A stretch of DNA of 64,000 nucleotides from DASXAI01 sp963728985 (GCA_963728985.1 CAVSME010000003.1:620001-684000), one strand, 5' to 3'. Shown: positions 16,393 to 25,112, counted from the first letter of the stretch. Notes: generated by a model not told the origin, from the letters alone. Program-made: numbers and translations.

Positions 16393-17967
16393 ATGGACCT
16401 CGCCACGATCTACCGCCGCCGATGGGCGACGCTCGCCGTCTTGTGCGTGAGCCTCCTCGTCATCGGCCTCGACACCACGATCTTGAACGTGGCGCTGCCC
16501 ACCCTCGTCGAGGATCTCCACGCCTCCGCCAGCCAGCAGCAGTGGATGGTCGACGCCTACGTCCTGGTCTTCGCCAGCCTCCTGCTCACCGCCGGTGCCC
16601 TCGGCGACAAGTTCGGCCGCCGCAAGGCGCTCACCGCCGGCCTCGTCATCTTCGGGCTCGGGTCGGCCTTCGCCGCATTCAGCGGATCGGCCGGCGCGCT
16701 CATCGGCGCCCGCGGGTTCATGGGCATCGGCGGCGCGCTGATCATGCCCGCCACCTTGTCCATCCTCACGAACGTCTTCACCGACGCCGCCGAGCGGGCC
16801 AAGGCCATCGGCATCTGGGCCGGCGTGTCCGGCCTCGGCGTCGCCATCGGCCCGGTCACCGGCGGCTGGCTCCTCGAGCACTTCTGGTGGGGGTCGGTGT
16901 TCCTCATCAACGTGCCGGTCGTCATCATCGGGCTCGTCGCCGGCCGCTTCCTCATCCCCGACAGCCGCGACCCCGAGTCGCCTCGCCTCGACCTGGTGGG
17001 CACGGTCATGTCCGCTGTCGGTCTGTTCGCGGTGCTCTACGCCATCATCGAAGGCCCGGCCAAGGGCTGGACGGACCCGACGGTCGTTGGCGGGTTCGTC
17101 ATCGGCCTCGTCGTCCTCGGCTCGTTCGTGGCGTGGGAGCTGCGCAGCAGTCACCCCATCCTGGACGTGCGCTTCTTCGCCAACCCCCGCTTCTCGGGCG
17201 CTTCGCTGGCCATCACCCTCGTGTTCTTCTCGCTCTTCGGCTCCATCTTCTTCCTCACGCAGTACCTGCAGTTCGTGCTGGGCTACGGCACGCTGCAAGC
17301 CGGACTGGCCATCGCCCCGGTGGCGCTGGCGCTGATGGTGTCGGCACCCGTCGCCCCGATCCTCACGAAGCGCTTCGGCACCAAGGCCATCGTGGTCGCT
17401 GGCCTGCTCACGGTGTCGGCGGCGCTGGTGATGCTGTCGACCGCATCGGTCGGGTCCGGCTACGGGATCGTGCTCGCCGTCATCGTCACGATGGGCATCG
17501 GCATGGGCCTCGCCATGGCCCCGGCCACCGACTCCATCATGGGGTCGCTGCCCAGGGCCAAGGCCGGCGTGGGATCGGCCGTCAACGACACCACGCGGGA
17601 GGTCGGCGGCGCCCTCGGCGTGGCCATCCTCGGCAGCCTGCTGGCCGCCGGCTACCACTCGTCCATGGACGCCTCCAGCGCTGTCCAGGCGCTGCCCGCT
17701 CCTGCAGCGGCCGCCGCCCACGACTCGCTCGGGGGCGCCATCCAGGTGGCCAACCAGCTCGGACCGTCGGGCTCGTCGCTCGTCGCCGACGCCACCCGCG
17801 CGTTCGTGGACGCCATGAGCAGCACCGTCCTGGTCGGCGCCGTCGTCGCCGTGGTCGGGGCGCTGGTGGCGCTGATCTGGCTGCCTTCGCGGGCACCGGA
17901 GCCGGTCGAGGAGCCGGAGCTCGAGGAGCTGATCGTGGACGACGATCTCGCCCTCGTGGCGGACTGA
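16393..17967 (+). CDS. MFS multidrug exporter, DHA2 (EmrB/QacA) family
   Basis: Proton-driven efflux pump of the 14-helix DHA2 group in the cytoplasmic membrane, 524 residues. Visible are the first helix LCVSLLVIGLDTTILNVALP with the conserved LDxTIVNVALP-type motif, the SQQQWMVDAYVL segment, motif A GDKFGRRK in loop 2-3, motif C-like GPVTGGWLLEHFWWGSVFLINVP, and further helices to about residue 490. The tail is acidic and cytoplasmic. The frame is open from 16300, but ATG 16393 follows AAAGGAAGC and starts with a normal MFS N-terminus. The upstream palindromes and the TetR gene 31 bases downstream indicate substrate-induced derepression; the substrate is unknown. Confidence 0.92.
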   Translation: MDLATIYRRRWATLAVLCVSLLVIGLDTTILNVALPTLVEDLHASASQQQWMVDAYVLVFASLLLTAGALGDKFGRRKALTAGLVIFGLGSAFAAFSGSAGALIGARGFMGIGGALIMPATLSILTNVFTDAAERAKAIGIWAGVSGLGVAIGPVTGGWLLEHFWWGSVFLINVPVVIIGLVAGRFLIPDSRDPESPRLDLVGTVMSAVGLFAVLYAIIEGPAKGWTDPTVVGGFVIGLVVLGSFVAWELRSSHPILDVRFFANPRFSGASLAITLVFFSLFGSIFFLTQYLQFVLGYGTLQAGLAIAPVALALMVSAPVAPILTKRFGTKAIVVAGLLTVSAALVMLSTASVGSGYGIVLAVIVTMGIGMGLAMAPATDSIMGSLPRAKAGVGSAVNDTTREVGGALGVAILGSLLAAGYHSSMDASSAVQALPAPAAAAAHDSLGGAIQVANQLGPSGSSLVADATRAFVDAMSSTVLVGAVVAVVGALVALIWLPSRAPEPVEEPELEELIVDDDLALVAD

Positions 17968-17998
17968 GGTGCAGGAAGGGGTGCCGGCGAGGCACGAT

Positions 17999-18643
17999 AT
18001 GGACGTGGCTGATCTGGTCACCTCGTTGACGACGCCGCCCGGTCGGGGTCGGCCGCGCAGCACCGCGGCCGACCTCGCCATCGTCCACGCCACGCTCGAG
18101 ATCCTCCTGCAGGACGGCTACGACGGGCTCACCATGGCCGGCGTGGCCCAGCGGGCGGGCGTGTCCACCGCCACCCTGTACCGCCGCTACGAGAGCAAGG
18201 TCGATCTGGTCGTCGGCTGCATCACCACGCTGAAGGACCAGTTCCACGAACCGGTCGACACCGGGTCGCTGGCCGGCGACATCCGGGCCCTCGTCCTCGA
18301 GGGCTGCGCGGCGTTCAACAGCGAGAGCGGCGGGCTCATGAAAGCCCTCATCGGCGAGATCCAGCGCAACCCGGAGCTGGGCGAAGCGGTGCGGGACCGG
18401 ATGGTCGCCCAGCGCAACGACCACGGGCGGCGCATGATCGAGCTGGCCGTCGAGCGCGGCGAGATCCCCTCGCCGGCCGACCCCGAGCTGGCCATGCAGA
18501 TGATCATGGGCCCGTTCGTCTTCCGGTCGTTGGTGTCGGGCGAGCCGGTCGACGACGAGTTCGCCGATCACCTGTGCACGCTGGCGCTTCGCCTGCTCGG
18601 CGCCACCAAAGATGCGGGATCGGCGGCCGGGCGCGCCCGGTAG
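17999..18643 (+). CDS. TetR/AcrR-family transcriptional regulator
   Basis: Predicted repressor of 214 residues. The N-terminal DNA-binding domain includes GYDGLTMAGVAQRAGVSTATLYRRYESK (around residues 40-65), a standard TetR helix-turn-helix. The C-terminal half is alpha-helical and variable, as expected for the ligand pocket, and resembles the TetR_C 11/16-like domain. It follows the exporter gene by 31 bases and probably represses it through the palindromes at 16312-16375, an inference from position. The start is ambiguous: GTG 17969, GTG 17981 and ATG 17999 share the frame. I chose the ATG, which has GGCGAGG upstream. Confidence 0.9.
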   Translation: MDVADLVTSLTTPPGRGRPRSTAADLAIVHATLEILLQDGYDGLTMAGVAQRAGVSTATLYRRYESKVDLVVGCITTLKDQFHEPVDTGSLAGDIRALVLEGCAAFNSESGGLMKALIGEIQRNPELGEAVRDRMVAQRNDHGRRMIELAVERGEIPSPADPELAMQMIMGPFVFRSLVSGEPVDDEFADHLCTLALRLLGATKDAGSAAGRAR

Positions 18644-18646
18644 CAT
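18641..18646 (+). promoter_or_regulatory. -10 box of the DtxR-family gene
   Basis: TAGCAT six bases before GTG 18653; its TAG is also the stop codon of the TetR gene. Confidence 0.45.
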
Positions 18647-18652
18647 CACCTC

Positions 18653-19309
18653 GTGCCCGGCGAGTACCACCCCGCGTTCGAGGAGTACTGCGAAGCCATC
18701 TATGAGCTCCACGAAGACGAGGTGGAGGTCATCCAGGCCCGCATCGCCGACCGGCTGGTGATCTCCCGCCCGGCGGTGTCGGAGATGATCAAGCGCATGG
18801 AGAGCGAGGGCCTCGTCTCCATGGCGAAGAACCGCATCCAGCTCACCGCCAAGGGCCGGCAGCTGGCCGAACGCATCGTGCGCCGCCACCGGCTGGCCGA
18901 GCGCTTCCTCACCGACATCCTCGGGCTGTCGTGGGCCGAGGCCCACAAGGAAGCGGGCAAGTGGGAGCACGTCATGTCGGACAAGGTGGAAGCGTCGATG
19001 GACCGCATCCTCGGCACCCCCACCACCTGCCCGCACGGCAACCCGATCCCCGGTTCGGACTACGTCGCCCCAGACGCCATGCGCCTCGCCGACCTCGGCG
19101 TCGGCGTGCCGTTCACCGTGAGCCGCATCCCGGAGGAGCTCGAGTTCGAGCCCGGGCTGCTCGAGTTCCTGGAGACGTCGTCCATCCAGCCCGGCCACTC
19201 GGGCACGGTTACCGCGGCCTCGCCTGACGGCACGGTGACCGTCGAGATCGACGGCCGCCACGTGGGCGTCGGCGCCTTCGCCAGCGCCCGCATCCTCGTC
19301 ACCGCTTGA
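18653..19309 (+). CDS. DtxR/MntR-family metal-dependent regulator
   Basis: Metal-sensing repressor of 218 residues. The N-terminal winged helix contains ADRLVISRPAVSEMIKRMESEGLV (about residues 32-55). The dimerisation and metal-binding domain follows, with RRHRLAERFLTDILGLSW and the EAGKWEHVMSD segment carrying Glu and His ligands, and CPHGNPIPG. A C-terminal FeoA/SH3-like beta domain starts near residue 145. The family represses iron or manganese uptake genes when the metal is plentiful. The efeO-efeB locus 5 kb away carries an iron-box-like palindrome and is a plausible target, though this is unproven. The gene overlaps the next one by four bases (TTGA). Confidence 0.9.
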   Translation: MPGEYHPAFEEYCEAIYELHEDEVEVIQARIADRLVISRPAVSEMIKRMESEGLVSMAKNRIQLTAKGRQLAERIVRRHRLAERFLTDILGLSWAEAHKEAGKWEHVMSDKVEASMDRILGTPTTCPHGNPIPGSDYVAPDAMRLADLGVGVPFTVSRIPEELEFEPGLLEFLETSSIQPGHSGTVTAASPDGTVTVEIDGRHVGVGAFASARILVTA

Positions 19310-20670
19310 CGACGGCCGACCTCGTCGTCCTCGGCGCCGGCCCCGCCGGCCTCGCCGCGGCATGGCGGGCCGCCCGAGCCGGTCACGAGGTGACGGTCAT
19401 CGAGCGGGCGCCGGCGGTCGGCGGGATGGCCGCCTCGTTCACGGTGGCCGGCCAGCGGGTCGATCACGGCAGCCACCGCCTCCACCCGTCCACGGCGCCG
19501 GAGATCCTGGCGGCGCTCCAGGGTCTGCTCGGCGACGACCTCCAGCAGCGCCCGCGCCACGGCCGCCTGCGCCTCGACGGCCGATGGCTCGGCTTCCCGC
19601 TCCGAGCGGGCGACCTCGCCCGCCACCTGCCGCCGGCTTTGGCGGCGCGCATGGCCGCCGACACGCTTCTCGCCCCCACGCGACGGGCCGGTCCGAGCGC
19701 CACCTTCCCCGAGGTCGTGACCGCCGGCCTCGGTCCCACCGTGGCCGACCACTTCTACCTCCCGTACGCCACGAAGCTGTTCGGCGCCGACCCCGACGAC
19801 CTGGACGGCGAGCTGGCCCGCCGGCGCGTGTCGGGCCGATCGCCCACTGCCGTCCTGCGGCGGCTGGCGACCCCGGCGGCCAAGCGCATGTTCCACTACC
19901 CGCGCCACGGCTTCGGGCAGATCCCCGAGGCGCTGGCCGGTGCCGCCACCGCCGCCGGAGTGACACTGCGCCTCGGCACGGCGCCCCGCTCGATCGAGCT
20001 GCGACCCGACGGCGTGGCCGTGCGCCTCGACGACGGCAGCGAGATCACTGGCGGCCGGCTGTGGTCCACCATCCCGACCGGCGCCCTCGCCGCGCTGACC
20101 ACGCCCGCCCCGCCGCCGGCCGACCTCGCCTACCGGGCCATGGTGCTCGTGTACCTCGTGGTCGACCGGCCCCGCTACACCGAGTTCGACGCCCACTACC
20201 TGCCGAGCGCCGCCCACCCCGTGTCCCGCCTGTCGGAGCCGAAGAACTATCGCGACGGCCCGGACCCTGCCGACCGCACCGTGCTGTGCGCCGAGGTGCC
20301 GTGCGCCGTCGGCGACGTGACCTGGAGGGCAGCGGACGACGCCCTGGCGGCGATCGTCACCGAGGCACTGCGCATCGAAGGCCTCCCTGCGGTCGCGCCG
20401 GTCGAAGTGGCGACGCGCCGCCTGCCCAACGTCTACCCCGTCTACCGGCGGGGCTGGGCCGGACACCAGGACGCCCTCGAAGCGTGGGCGGCGCAGCACG
20501 AGCGCCTGCTCGTCCTCGGCCGCCAGGCGCTGTTCGCCCACGACAACACCCAGCACGGCCTGGTCATGGCGTGGACGGCGGTCGACTGCCTGGGCGCCGA
20601 CGGCAGGTTCGACCACGCCCGCTGGCGAGCGGCGCGCGAGGGCTTCCGCAGCCACGTCGTCGTCGATTGA
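19306..20670 (+). CDS. FAD-dependent oxidoreductase, protoporphyrinogen oxidase-like
   Basis: Flavoprotein of 454 residues with the Rossmann motif VVLGAGPAGLAAAWRAARAG at residues 7-26 and an Asp/Glu in VTVIERAPAVGGMA binding the ribose. The overall layout resembles the amine oxidase/protoporphyrinogen oxidase family. Members found beside glycosyltransferases are often annotated as UDP-galactopyranose mutase-like or carotenoid-desaturase-like enzymes. The true haem enzyme HemY is at 33.1 kb, so this is unlikely to be the housekeeping copy. The start is TTG 19306, overlapping the DtxR gene stop, so translation is probably coupled. It converges with a glycosyltransferase gene across repeat R2 copy B. 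Confidence 0.78.
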   Translation: MTTADLVVLGAGPAGLAAAWRAARAGHEVTVIERAPAVGGMAASFTVAGQRVDHGSHRLHPSTAPEILAALQGLLGDDLQQRPRHGRLRLDGRWLGFPLRAGDLARHLPPALAARMAADTLLAPTRRAGPSATFPEVVTAGLGPTVADHFYLPYATKLFGADPDDLDGELARRRVSGRSPTAVLRRLATPAAKRMFHYPRHGFGQIPEALAGAATAAGVTLRLGTAPRSIELRPDGVAVRLDDGSEITGGRLWSTIPTGALAALTTPAPPPADLAYRAMVLVYLVVDRPRYTEFDAHYLPSAAHPVSRLSEPKNYRDGPDPADRTVLCAEVPCAVGDVTWRAADDALAAIVTEALRIEGLPAVAPVEVATRRLPNVYPVYRRGWAGHQDALEAWAAQHERLLVLGRQALFAHDNTQHGLVMAWTAVDCLGADGRFDHARWRAAREGFRSHVVVD

Positions 20671-20680
20671 CCGCCAACCC

Positions 20681-20727
20681 ATGCGCGATCTGCCTCGCAT
20701 ATCGGGCTGAGGCGCGTCAGTACGTCC
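20681..20727. repeat. Dispersed repeat R2, copy B (convergent gap)
   Basis: Partner of 9754-9800 (40 of 47 positions alike). It keeps the hairpin arms ATGCG (20681-20685) and CGCAT (20696-20700). It again lies between two converging genes and runs over the stop codon (20717-20719) of the minus-strand gene. Confidence 0.6.
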
Positions 20728-21469
20728 CATGGCGGTTCAGCTCGCGGTGGACGGCGGGGACGACGTGGCGGAGGTAGCGGCCGAGGCGCACGAAGCTGCG
20801 GCCCGAATCCCGGAACCGGTAGCTGATCGGCACCTCCACGTACCGCGCCCCCTTGGCCAGCAGGTCGAGGGTGAGCACCTGCGCGTAGTTGTAGTCGTGG
20901 ACGATCTCGGCCTCCGCCGCCGCCCAGCGCGCCAGCGCCCGGTAGCCCGACTGCCCGTCGGTGATCGGGCGGCGCGCCACCCACGCCAGCGCCCAGGTGA
21001 GCGCGCGGTTGCCGGCACGGCGGTGGGGCAGCATCCGGCGGATCTCGCCGGCGAAGCGCGAGCCCACCACGTAGTCGGCCGTGCCCGCCAAGATGGGCGC
21101 CACCATCCGGTCGAGCTCTTCGGGGGCGTACTCGCCGTCGGCGTCGCAGAAAGCCACCGCCGCCGGGTCATGGGCGCCCGCCGCCGCCAGCCCGGTGCGC
21201 ACGGCGGCGCCCAGCCCGAGGTTGCGGGCATGGGTGATCACCTCGGCGCCGGCGGCGGTGGCGACAGCAGCGGTGCCGTCGGTCGAGCCGTCGTCCACCA
21301 CGATCACCCGGACCCGGCAGCCGCCGACCAGCTCGGGGACGCGCTGGAGGACAGCCCCGATCCGGGGCGCCTCGTCGTGGGCGGGCAGCACCAGCACGAC
21401 GTGGCGGCCGGTCGCCGGGCCGCTGGAGGGGTGCGGCGCGATCGAGGGCGCCAGGCGGAGGTGGCCCAT
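20717..21469 (-). CDS. GT2-family glycosyltransferase (dolichol-phosphate mannosyltransferase-like)
   Basis: Cytoplasmic or membrane-associated GT-A enzyme of 250 residues. It has VVLVLPAHDEAPRIG (nucleotide-binding N-terminus), VIVVDDGSTDGTA (residues 56-67), the metal motif in FCDADGEY (108-114), an RNLGLGAAVRTGL loop, and DGQSGYRALAR. The order matches polyprenyl-phosphate mannosyl/glucosyltransferases (DPM1/Ppm1 type). The start is ATG 21469, which shares its A with the stop of the upstream membrane protein gene (TGATG), so the two are coupled. A pair of DPM-like and GT39/GT87-like genes usually supplies and uses a polyprenyl-phosphate sugar for glycan assembly outside the membrane. Confidence 0.87.
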   Translation of the reverse strand: MGHLRLAPSIAPHPSSGPATGRHVVLVLPAHDEAPRIGAVLQRVPELVGGCRVRVIVVDDGSTDGTAAVATAAGAEVITHARNLGLGAAVRTGLAAAGAHDPAAVAFCDADGEYAPEELDRMVAPILAGTADYVVGSRFAGEIRRMLPHRRAGNRALTWALAWVARRPITDGQSGYRALARWAAAEAEIVHDYNYAQVLTLDLLAKGARYVEVPISYRFRDSGRSFVRLGRYLRHVVPAVHRELNRHGTY

Positions 21470-22899
21470 CAGGCCCGGGCGCGCCGCCACGACCACACTC
21501 CCCACATCACGAGGACCACCGCCCACGCCGTGAGCCACCCCCACGTGGCGCCGTCCTGGTTCAGGCCGTTGGGCAGCACGCCCCGCACCAGGCGCACGAA
21601 CGGATCGAGCGTGCGGTCGAAGTCGAAGATCAGCGTGTGGTGGTGGCCGAGCACGCCGACGAGCAGGAAGCCGTAGGCGGCGACGCCGACCAGACCAGCG
21701 GCCAGCAGGACCCGGCGACCGACCGCGTTCAGTCGTTGCGCCCACCACGCGATGGCCACCACCGCCAGCGGGAGCACCACGACGGTCTGGCGGCCGGGCC
21801 ACCACCAGCCCGCCATCGTCAGCGCCACGTACGTCGCCGTCAGCCACCCGGCCGCCAACGTGGCCAGCAGCAGGACGGCGCCCGCCGGCCGCCGTCGCGC
21901 CAGCGCAGCGGCCGCCGGCACGATGGCCAGGGCCGCCGGCTGCCAGATGGCCAGGCCGAAGTAGCGGTCGACCAGCAGCCCGGCAATGCGCTGCGAGCGC
22001 CCGACGTAGTCGGGACGATCGCCGACCACGCTGAAGTCGCCGGCGGTGAAGTGCGAGCCCGACGCATACGCCGTCCACCCGCCGTACAGCAGGTGGTGGC
22101 CGACGAGGAACGTCACCCCGGCGGCGACCAGGCCGGCCACGACGGCCCCGGCCCGCCGGCCGAACCCGGCCCGCCCCAACTGCACGAGGAGCCCGACCGC
22201 CAGCACCGCCGCCACCGGCGCGTACTTCACCGACAGCCACGGGAGCGCTACGACGGCCAGCGTCGCTCCCACCGCGGCCCGACGCGTCGGCGGTCCGGTG
22301 ATCCACCAGAACGCGCCCAGCGTCACCAGGGCGGCCGGGATCTCGGGGTAGATCTGCGTGCCGTAGATGGCCAGCGGTGGGCTCAAGCCGGCCACCAGCG
22401 CGGCGGGGACGGCGATCGTGGCCCGTACGCCGGCGCGCCGGCGGATCACCACCACCAGCACGCCAGCGAGCAGCCCGGCCATCGCCGCCATGGCCAGCTT
22501 GCCGCCGAGCCACCCGCCGAGGCCGACCGGTGCCGCCAGGAGCACAGGCAGCAGCGGATCGTGGGGCTCGATCTGCGAGCCGTCGGGCTGGATCTCGGCC
22601 TGGACCGGCAGCACCACCTCGTGGAAGTCCAGGTAGCGGCCGGCGGCCCGCTCGTCGCTGACGTCGAGGTCGTGGTCCTCCCACAGGCTGATGGCGCTGA
22701 GGAGGTAGTGGGGCTCGTCGGCGGTCGTGCGGGCTCCGTAGGTGGCCCACATCGGCGCGCCGATCGACACGAGGAGCGCTACCACGACGGCCACCACGAT
22801 CGGCGCCGAGCGATGCTCGCACCAGCGGGCCAGGCGGCTCGGCGGCGCACCGGCGCGGTCGTCGGGCGCCGTCAGGCGAACAGCGGTTGCCCGAGCCAC
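21469..22899 (-). CDS. Polytopic membrane glycosyltransferase-like protein (GT39/GT87-like)
   Basis: Integral membrane protein of 476 residues with about ten to eleven hydrophobic helices. The first helix (about 32-52) is followed by an extracytoplasmic loop with RTTADEPHYLLSAISLWEDHDLD. The TADEPHYL Asp-Glu pair is like the catalytic acidic motif in GT-C enzymes of the GT39/GT83/GT87 type. It is likely to use a polyprenyl-phosphate sugar made by the downstream GT2 enzyme, but the acceptor is unknown. The start GTG 22899 lies inside the end of the DyP peroxidase gene (28-base overlap); no better start is available downstream until residue 50. Confidence 0.75.
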   Translation of the reverse strand: MARATAVRLTAPDDRAGAPPSRLARWCEHRSAPIVVAVVVALLVSIGAPMWATYGARTTADEPHYLLSAISLWEDHDLDVSDERAAGRYLDFHEVVLPVQAEIQPDGSQIEPHDPLLPVLLAAPVGLGGWLGGKLAMAAMAGLLAGVLVVVIRRRAGVRATIAVPAALVAGLSPPLAIYGTQIYPEIPAALVTLGAFWWITGPPTRRAAVGATLAVVALPWLSVKYAPVAAVLAVGLLVQLGRAGFGRRAGAVVAGLVAAGVTFLVGHHLLYGGWTAYASGSHFTAGDFSVVGDRPDYVGRSQRIAGLLVDRYFGLAIWQPAALAIVPAAAALARRRPAGAVLLLATLAAGWLTATYVALTMAGWWWPGRQTVVVLPLAVVAIAWWAQRLNAVGRRVLLAAGLVGVAAYGFLLVGVLGHHHTLIFDFDRTLDPFVRLVRGVLPNGLNQDGATWGWLTAWAVVLVMWGVWSWRRARA

Positions 22900-24098
22900 G
22901 AGCCCTCAGGGGCACCGGGGAGGGCATAGAAGAACCCGCCCCCCTGGGGCTGGATGTACTCCTCCAACGGCTCGCCCGCCAACCGGGCCTGGGTGCGCAG
23001 GAACTGCCCCATCGTGCGCTGGTACGAGACGAAGGCCAAGCCCTGGTCGAGCCGGCCGCCGCCGTCGAAGCCCCGGGAGAAGCTGATCCCCTTGCGGAAG
23101 ATCAGGTCGTTGTCGGTCTCCGGGGTGCGCGGGTTGGCCAGGCGGATGTGGGCGTCGAGGGGTGTCTTCGTGCCGGACGGGTCGGCGGCGTAGTCGGGGA
23201 TGTCGGTCTCCTTCTGACCGTCGAGCGGCGCCCCGTTGGCCTTGCGCCGCCCGATCAGCGCCTCCTGCTCCGACAACTTCGTGCGGTCCCAGAACTCCAC
23301 GAACATCCGGATGACCCGCACGACGTGGTACGAGCCGCCGGTGGCCCACGCCGGCTCACCGTCGGCGGCCTGCACCCACACGTAGCGATCCATCACGGCG
23401 GCGACGTCGGGATGGAGGTTGGCGGTGCCGTCGACGAATCCCATCAGGTTGCGCACACCGGCCTCGCCCGGGCCGGCCTCGGTGCGGCGGTTGTACCCGT
23501 CGAGCATCCAGTGGAGCGCCATCGTGCCGCGGGTGGCCCGCATGAGCTGACGCAGGGCGAAGAGGTTCACGTCCTCGTGCGCGCTCGAGAAGGTCAGGAG
23601 TACGTCGCCGTGCGACCGGGCCGGGTCGAGCTTGTCGTTGGCCAGGAACGGCATCACCACGAGATCACGCGGCTTCTGGGCGGCGAGCCCGTAGCGCTCG
23701 TCGAACAGCGACGCCCCGACGGAGGTCACCACCGACAGGTCGGCGGGTGGCGGCGGGTTGCCGACAGTGCCTGTGTACAGCGCCGGGAACGCGGAATCCC
23801 GGTCGTCGTAGCGCTGCCCTTCCATGATCCGCTTCGCCTCGGTGCTGATCGCCTTGAACGTGTCGGCCAGCTCGTCACGGGTGTCGGCGGTGACGGTGAA
23901 CGCCGCCATCAGCCCGTACTCGTTGCCCGGGTGGGTGACGCCCGTCTGGTGCGGCCCGGCGAAGGGGACGTAGGCCGGCGGCGTCGCCGTGCCCGCGGCC
24001 ACCGCGTTGCCGGAGGCGCCACTGCAGCTGGCGGTGACGGCAGCGGCCGCCCCGCCGGCGATGGCCGTGGTGAGGAAGGTGCGCCTACTCAGCGCCAT
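22872..24098 (-). CDS. efeB: Dye-decolorizing haem peroxidase, EfeB-type, Tat-exported
   Basis: Secreted haem peroxidase of the DyP family, 408 residues. It carries a twin-arginine signal (SRRTFLTTAIAGGAAAAV, residues 4-21) and the family hallmark GFVDGTAN with the distal catalytic Asp. The proximal haem His is probably in the GSYHVVRVIRMFVEFWD segment. The conserved Arg and the ISFSRGFDGGG and QGLAFVSYQR blocks are also present. Family members paired with EfeO act in ferrous or haem iron uptake (EfeUOB system). The start ATG 24098 is 31 bases after efeO and has a possible own -10 TAAGCT six bases upstream. No EfeU permease gene is in the window. Confidence 0.92.
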   Translation of the reverse strand: MALSRRTFLTTAIAGGAAAAVTASCSGASGNAVAAGTATPPAYVPFAGPHQTGVTHPGNEYGLMAAFTVTADTRDELADTFKAISTEAKRIMEGQRYDDRDSAFPALYTGTVGNPPPPADLSVVTSVGASLFDERYGLAAQKPRDLVVMPFLANDKLDPARSHGDVLLTFSSAHEDVNLFALRQLMRATRGTMALHWMLDGYNRRTEAGPGEAGVRNLMGFVDGTANLHPDVAAVMDRYVWVQAADGEPAWATGGSYHVVRVIRMFVEFWDRTKLSEQEALIGRRKANGAPLDGQKETDIPDYAADPSGTKTPLDAHIRLANPRTPETDNDLIFRKGISFSRGFDGGGRLDQGLAFVSYQRTMGQFLRTQARLAGEPLEEYIQPQGGGFFYALPGAPEGSWLGQPLFA

Positions 24099-24104
24099 AA
24101 AGAG

Positions 24105-24110
24105 AGCTTA
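24105..24110 (-). promoter_or_regulatory. Possible -10 box of efeB
   Basis: TAAGCT on the minus strand, six bases before ATG 24098, within the 31-base efeO-efeB gap; efeB may have its own leaderless start as well as read-through from efeO. Confidence 0.35.
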
Positions 24111-24129
24111 TGACGCCGAAGCACCGCGC

Positions 24130-25086
24130 TCACGCGGCGGGCTTCAGCCCGAGGACACCGTCCACCGTGGCCAGATTCTCGGAGAGCGCCGCCAGGGTGG
24201 TCTTCATCTTCGTGGTGTCGGCGGCCGTCAGCGCGCTGAAGGGCTGGTAGCCGCGGCCGTCGGCGTAGGCCTGCAGCTGGGCCTGGATGTCGGCGAAGCC
24301 GGCGTTGATCTCGTCGACGAGGCCGGCGTCCTTGGCCTCCACCGCCGGGGCCAGGGCATCGAACGCGGCCTTCGAGCCCGCCACGTTGGCGGCGAAGTCC
24401 CACAGGTCGGTGCCGGAGTAGCGGTCCTCCTCGCCGGTGATCTTCCCCTCCGACACCTCTTCGATGAGGTCGGCGGCGCCGGCCGGCAGGGCCGCGGCGG
24501 GAACGTCGGTGGTGTCCATCGTTGACTTCAGCTTGGCGATGTCGGCGTCGAGCTGGTCGGCCAGCTTCGGCGCGCCCGACGCCGCGCCGACGTCGTTCTT
24601 GACCCACAGGAGGTACTCGAGCTTGTGCCAGCCTGTCCACGCCGGGTCGTCCTCGTTGGCGAAGTCGTCCACCCGGGAGTCGACGGCGCCGTCGATGTCC
24701 TCCACCAGGCCGGCGATGGGCTCGATCGTCTCCCACGCCTGGCGGGACGGCGCGAACGCGTCTTTGGCCGCCTGCACGTTGCCCGCCCGCACGGCGTCGG
24801 TGAACACCTTGAGGTCGGTCACCAGCTTGTCCACCTGCTGGCGCACGAACTGCGTGTACTGCGCTGCACCCTCGTTCACCAGGGGATCGTCCGAGGTGGC
24901 GTTCGGGTCCACGGTGATCCCCGTGGCCCCGTTGGCCCCGCCGGAGGCCGAGCCGGCACCGGAGGCCGAGCCCGATCCCGACCCGGACGCCGAGCCCCGC
25001 ACCGCCGACCCATCGTCACTGCAAGCGGCGAGGCCCAGCACGACGGCGAGGACGAGAGCGGCGGGAGCGAGCACACGGCGAGCCAC
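24130..25086 (-). CDS. efeO: EfeO-type iron uptake lipoprotein (M75 imelysin-like domain)
   Basis: Surface lipoprotein of about 318 residues. A positively charged start and hydrophobic stretch end in a lipobox LAAC, then comes a Ser/Gly/Ala repeat linker. The M75 helical domain has the metal motif HxxE in WTGWHKLEYLLW and an EDRYSGTDLWDF block typical of EfeO. It lacks the N-terminal cupredoxin domain of E. coli EfeO; a stand-alone cupredoxin lipoprotein is encoded at 48.7 kb. The frame is open to 25179, with ATG at 25113. I prefer GTG 25086 (or 25092) because a signal peptide follows at once and the iron-box-like palindrome then falls in the promoter. Confidence 0.88.
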   Translation of the reverse strand: MARRVLAPAALVLAVVLGLAACSDDGSAVRGSASGSGSGSASGAGSASGGANGATGITVDPNATSDDPLVNEGAAQYTQFVRQQVDKLVTDLKVFTDAVRAGNVQAAKDAFAPSRQAWETIEPIAGLVEDIDGAVDSRVDDFANEDDPAWTGWHKLEYLLWVKNDVGAASGAPKLADQLDADIAKLKSTMDTTDVPAAALPAGAADLIEEVSEGKITGEEDRYSGTDLWDFAANVAGSKAAFDALAPAVEAKDAGLVDEINAGFADIQAQLQAYADGRGYQPFSALTAADTTKMKTTLAALSENLATVDGVLGLKPAA

Positions 25087-25094
25087 GGCCACCG

Positions 25095-25112
25095 TGTTTA
25101 GCAAGCCTAACA
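25095..25112 (-). promoter_or_regulatory. Iron-box-like palindrome upstream of efeO
   Basis: Imperfect 18-bp palindrome, on the plus strand TGTTTAGC-AA-GCCTAACA, with the core TTAG-N5-CTAA resembling DtxR/IdeR boxes. It lies between a possible -35 TTGCTC and a -10-like TAAACA (17 bases apart) on the minus strand. This suggests iron-dependent repression, possibly by the DtxR-type protein at 18.65 kb. Confidence 0.5.
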
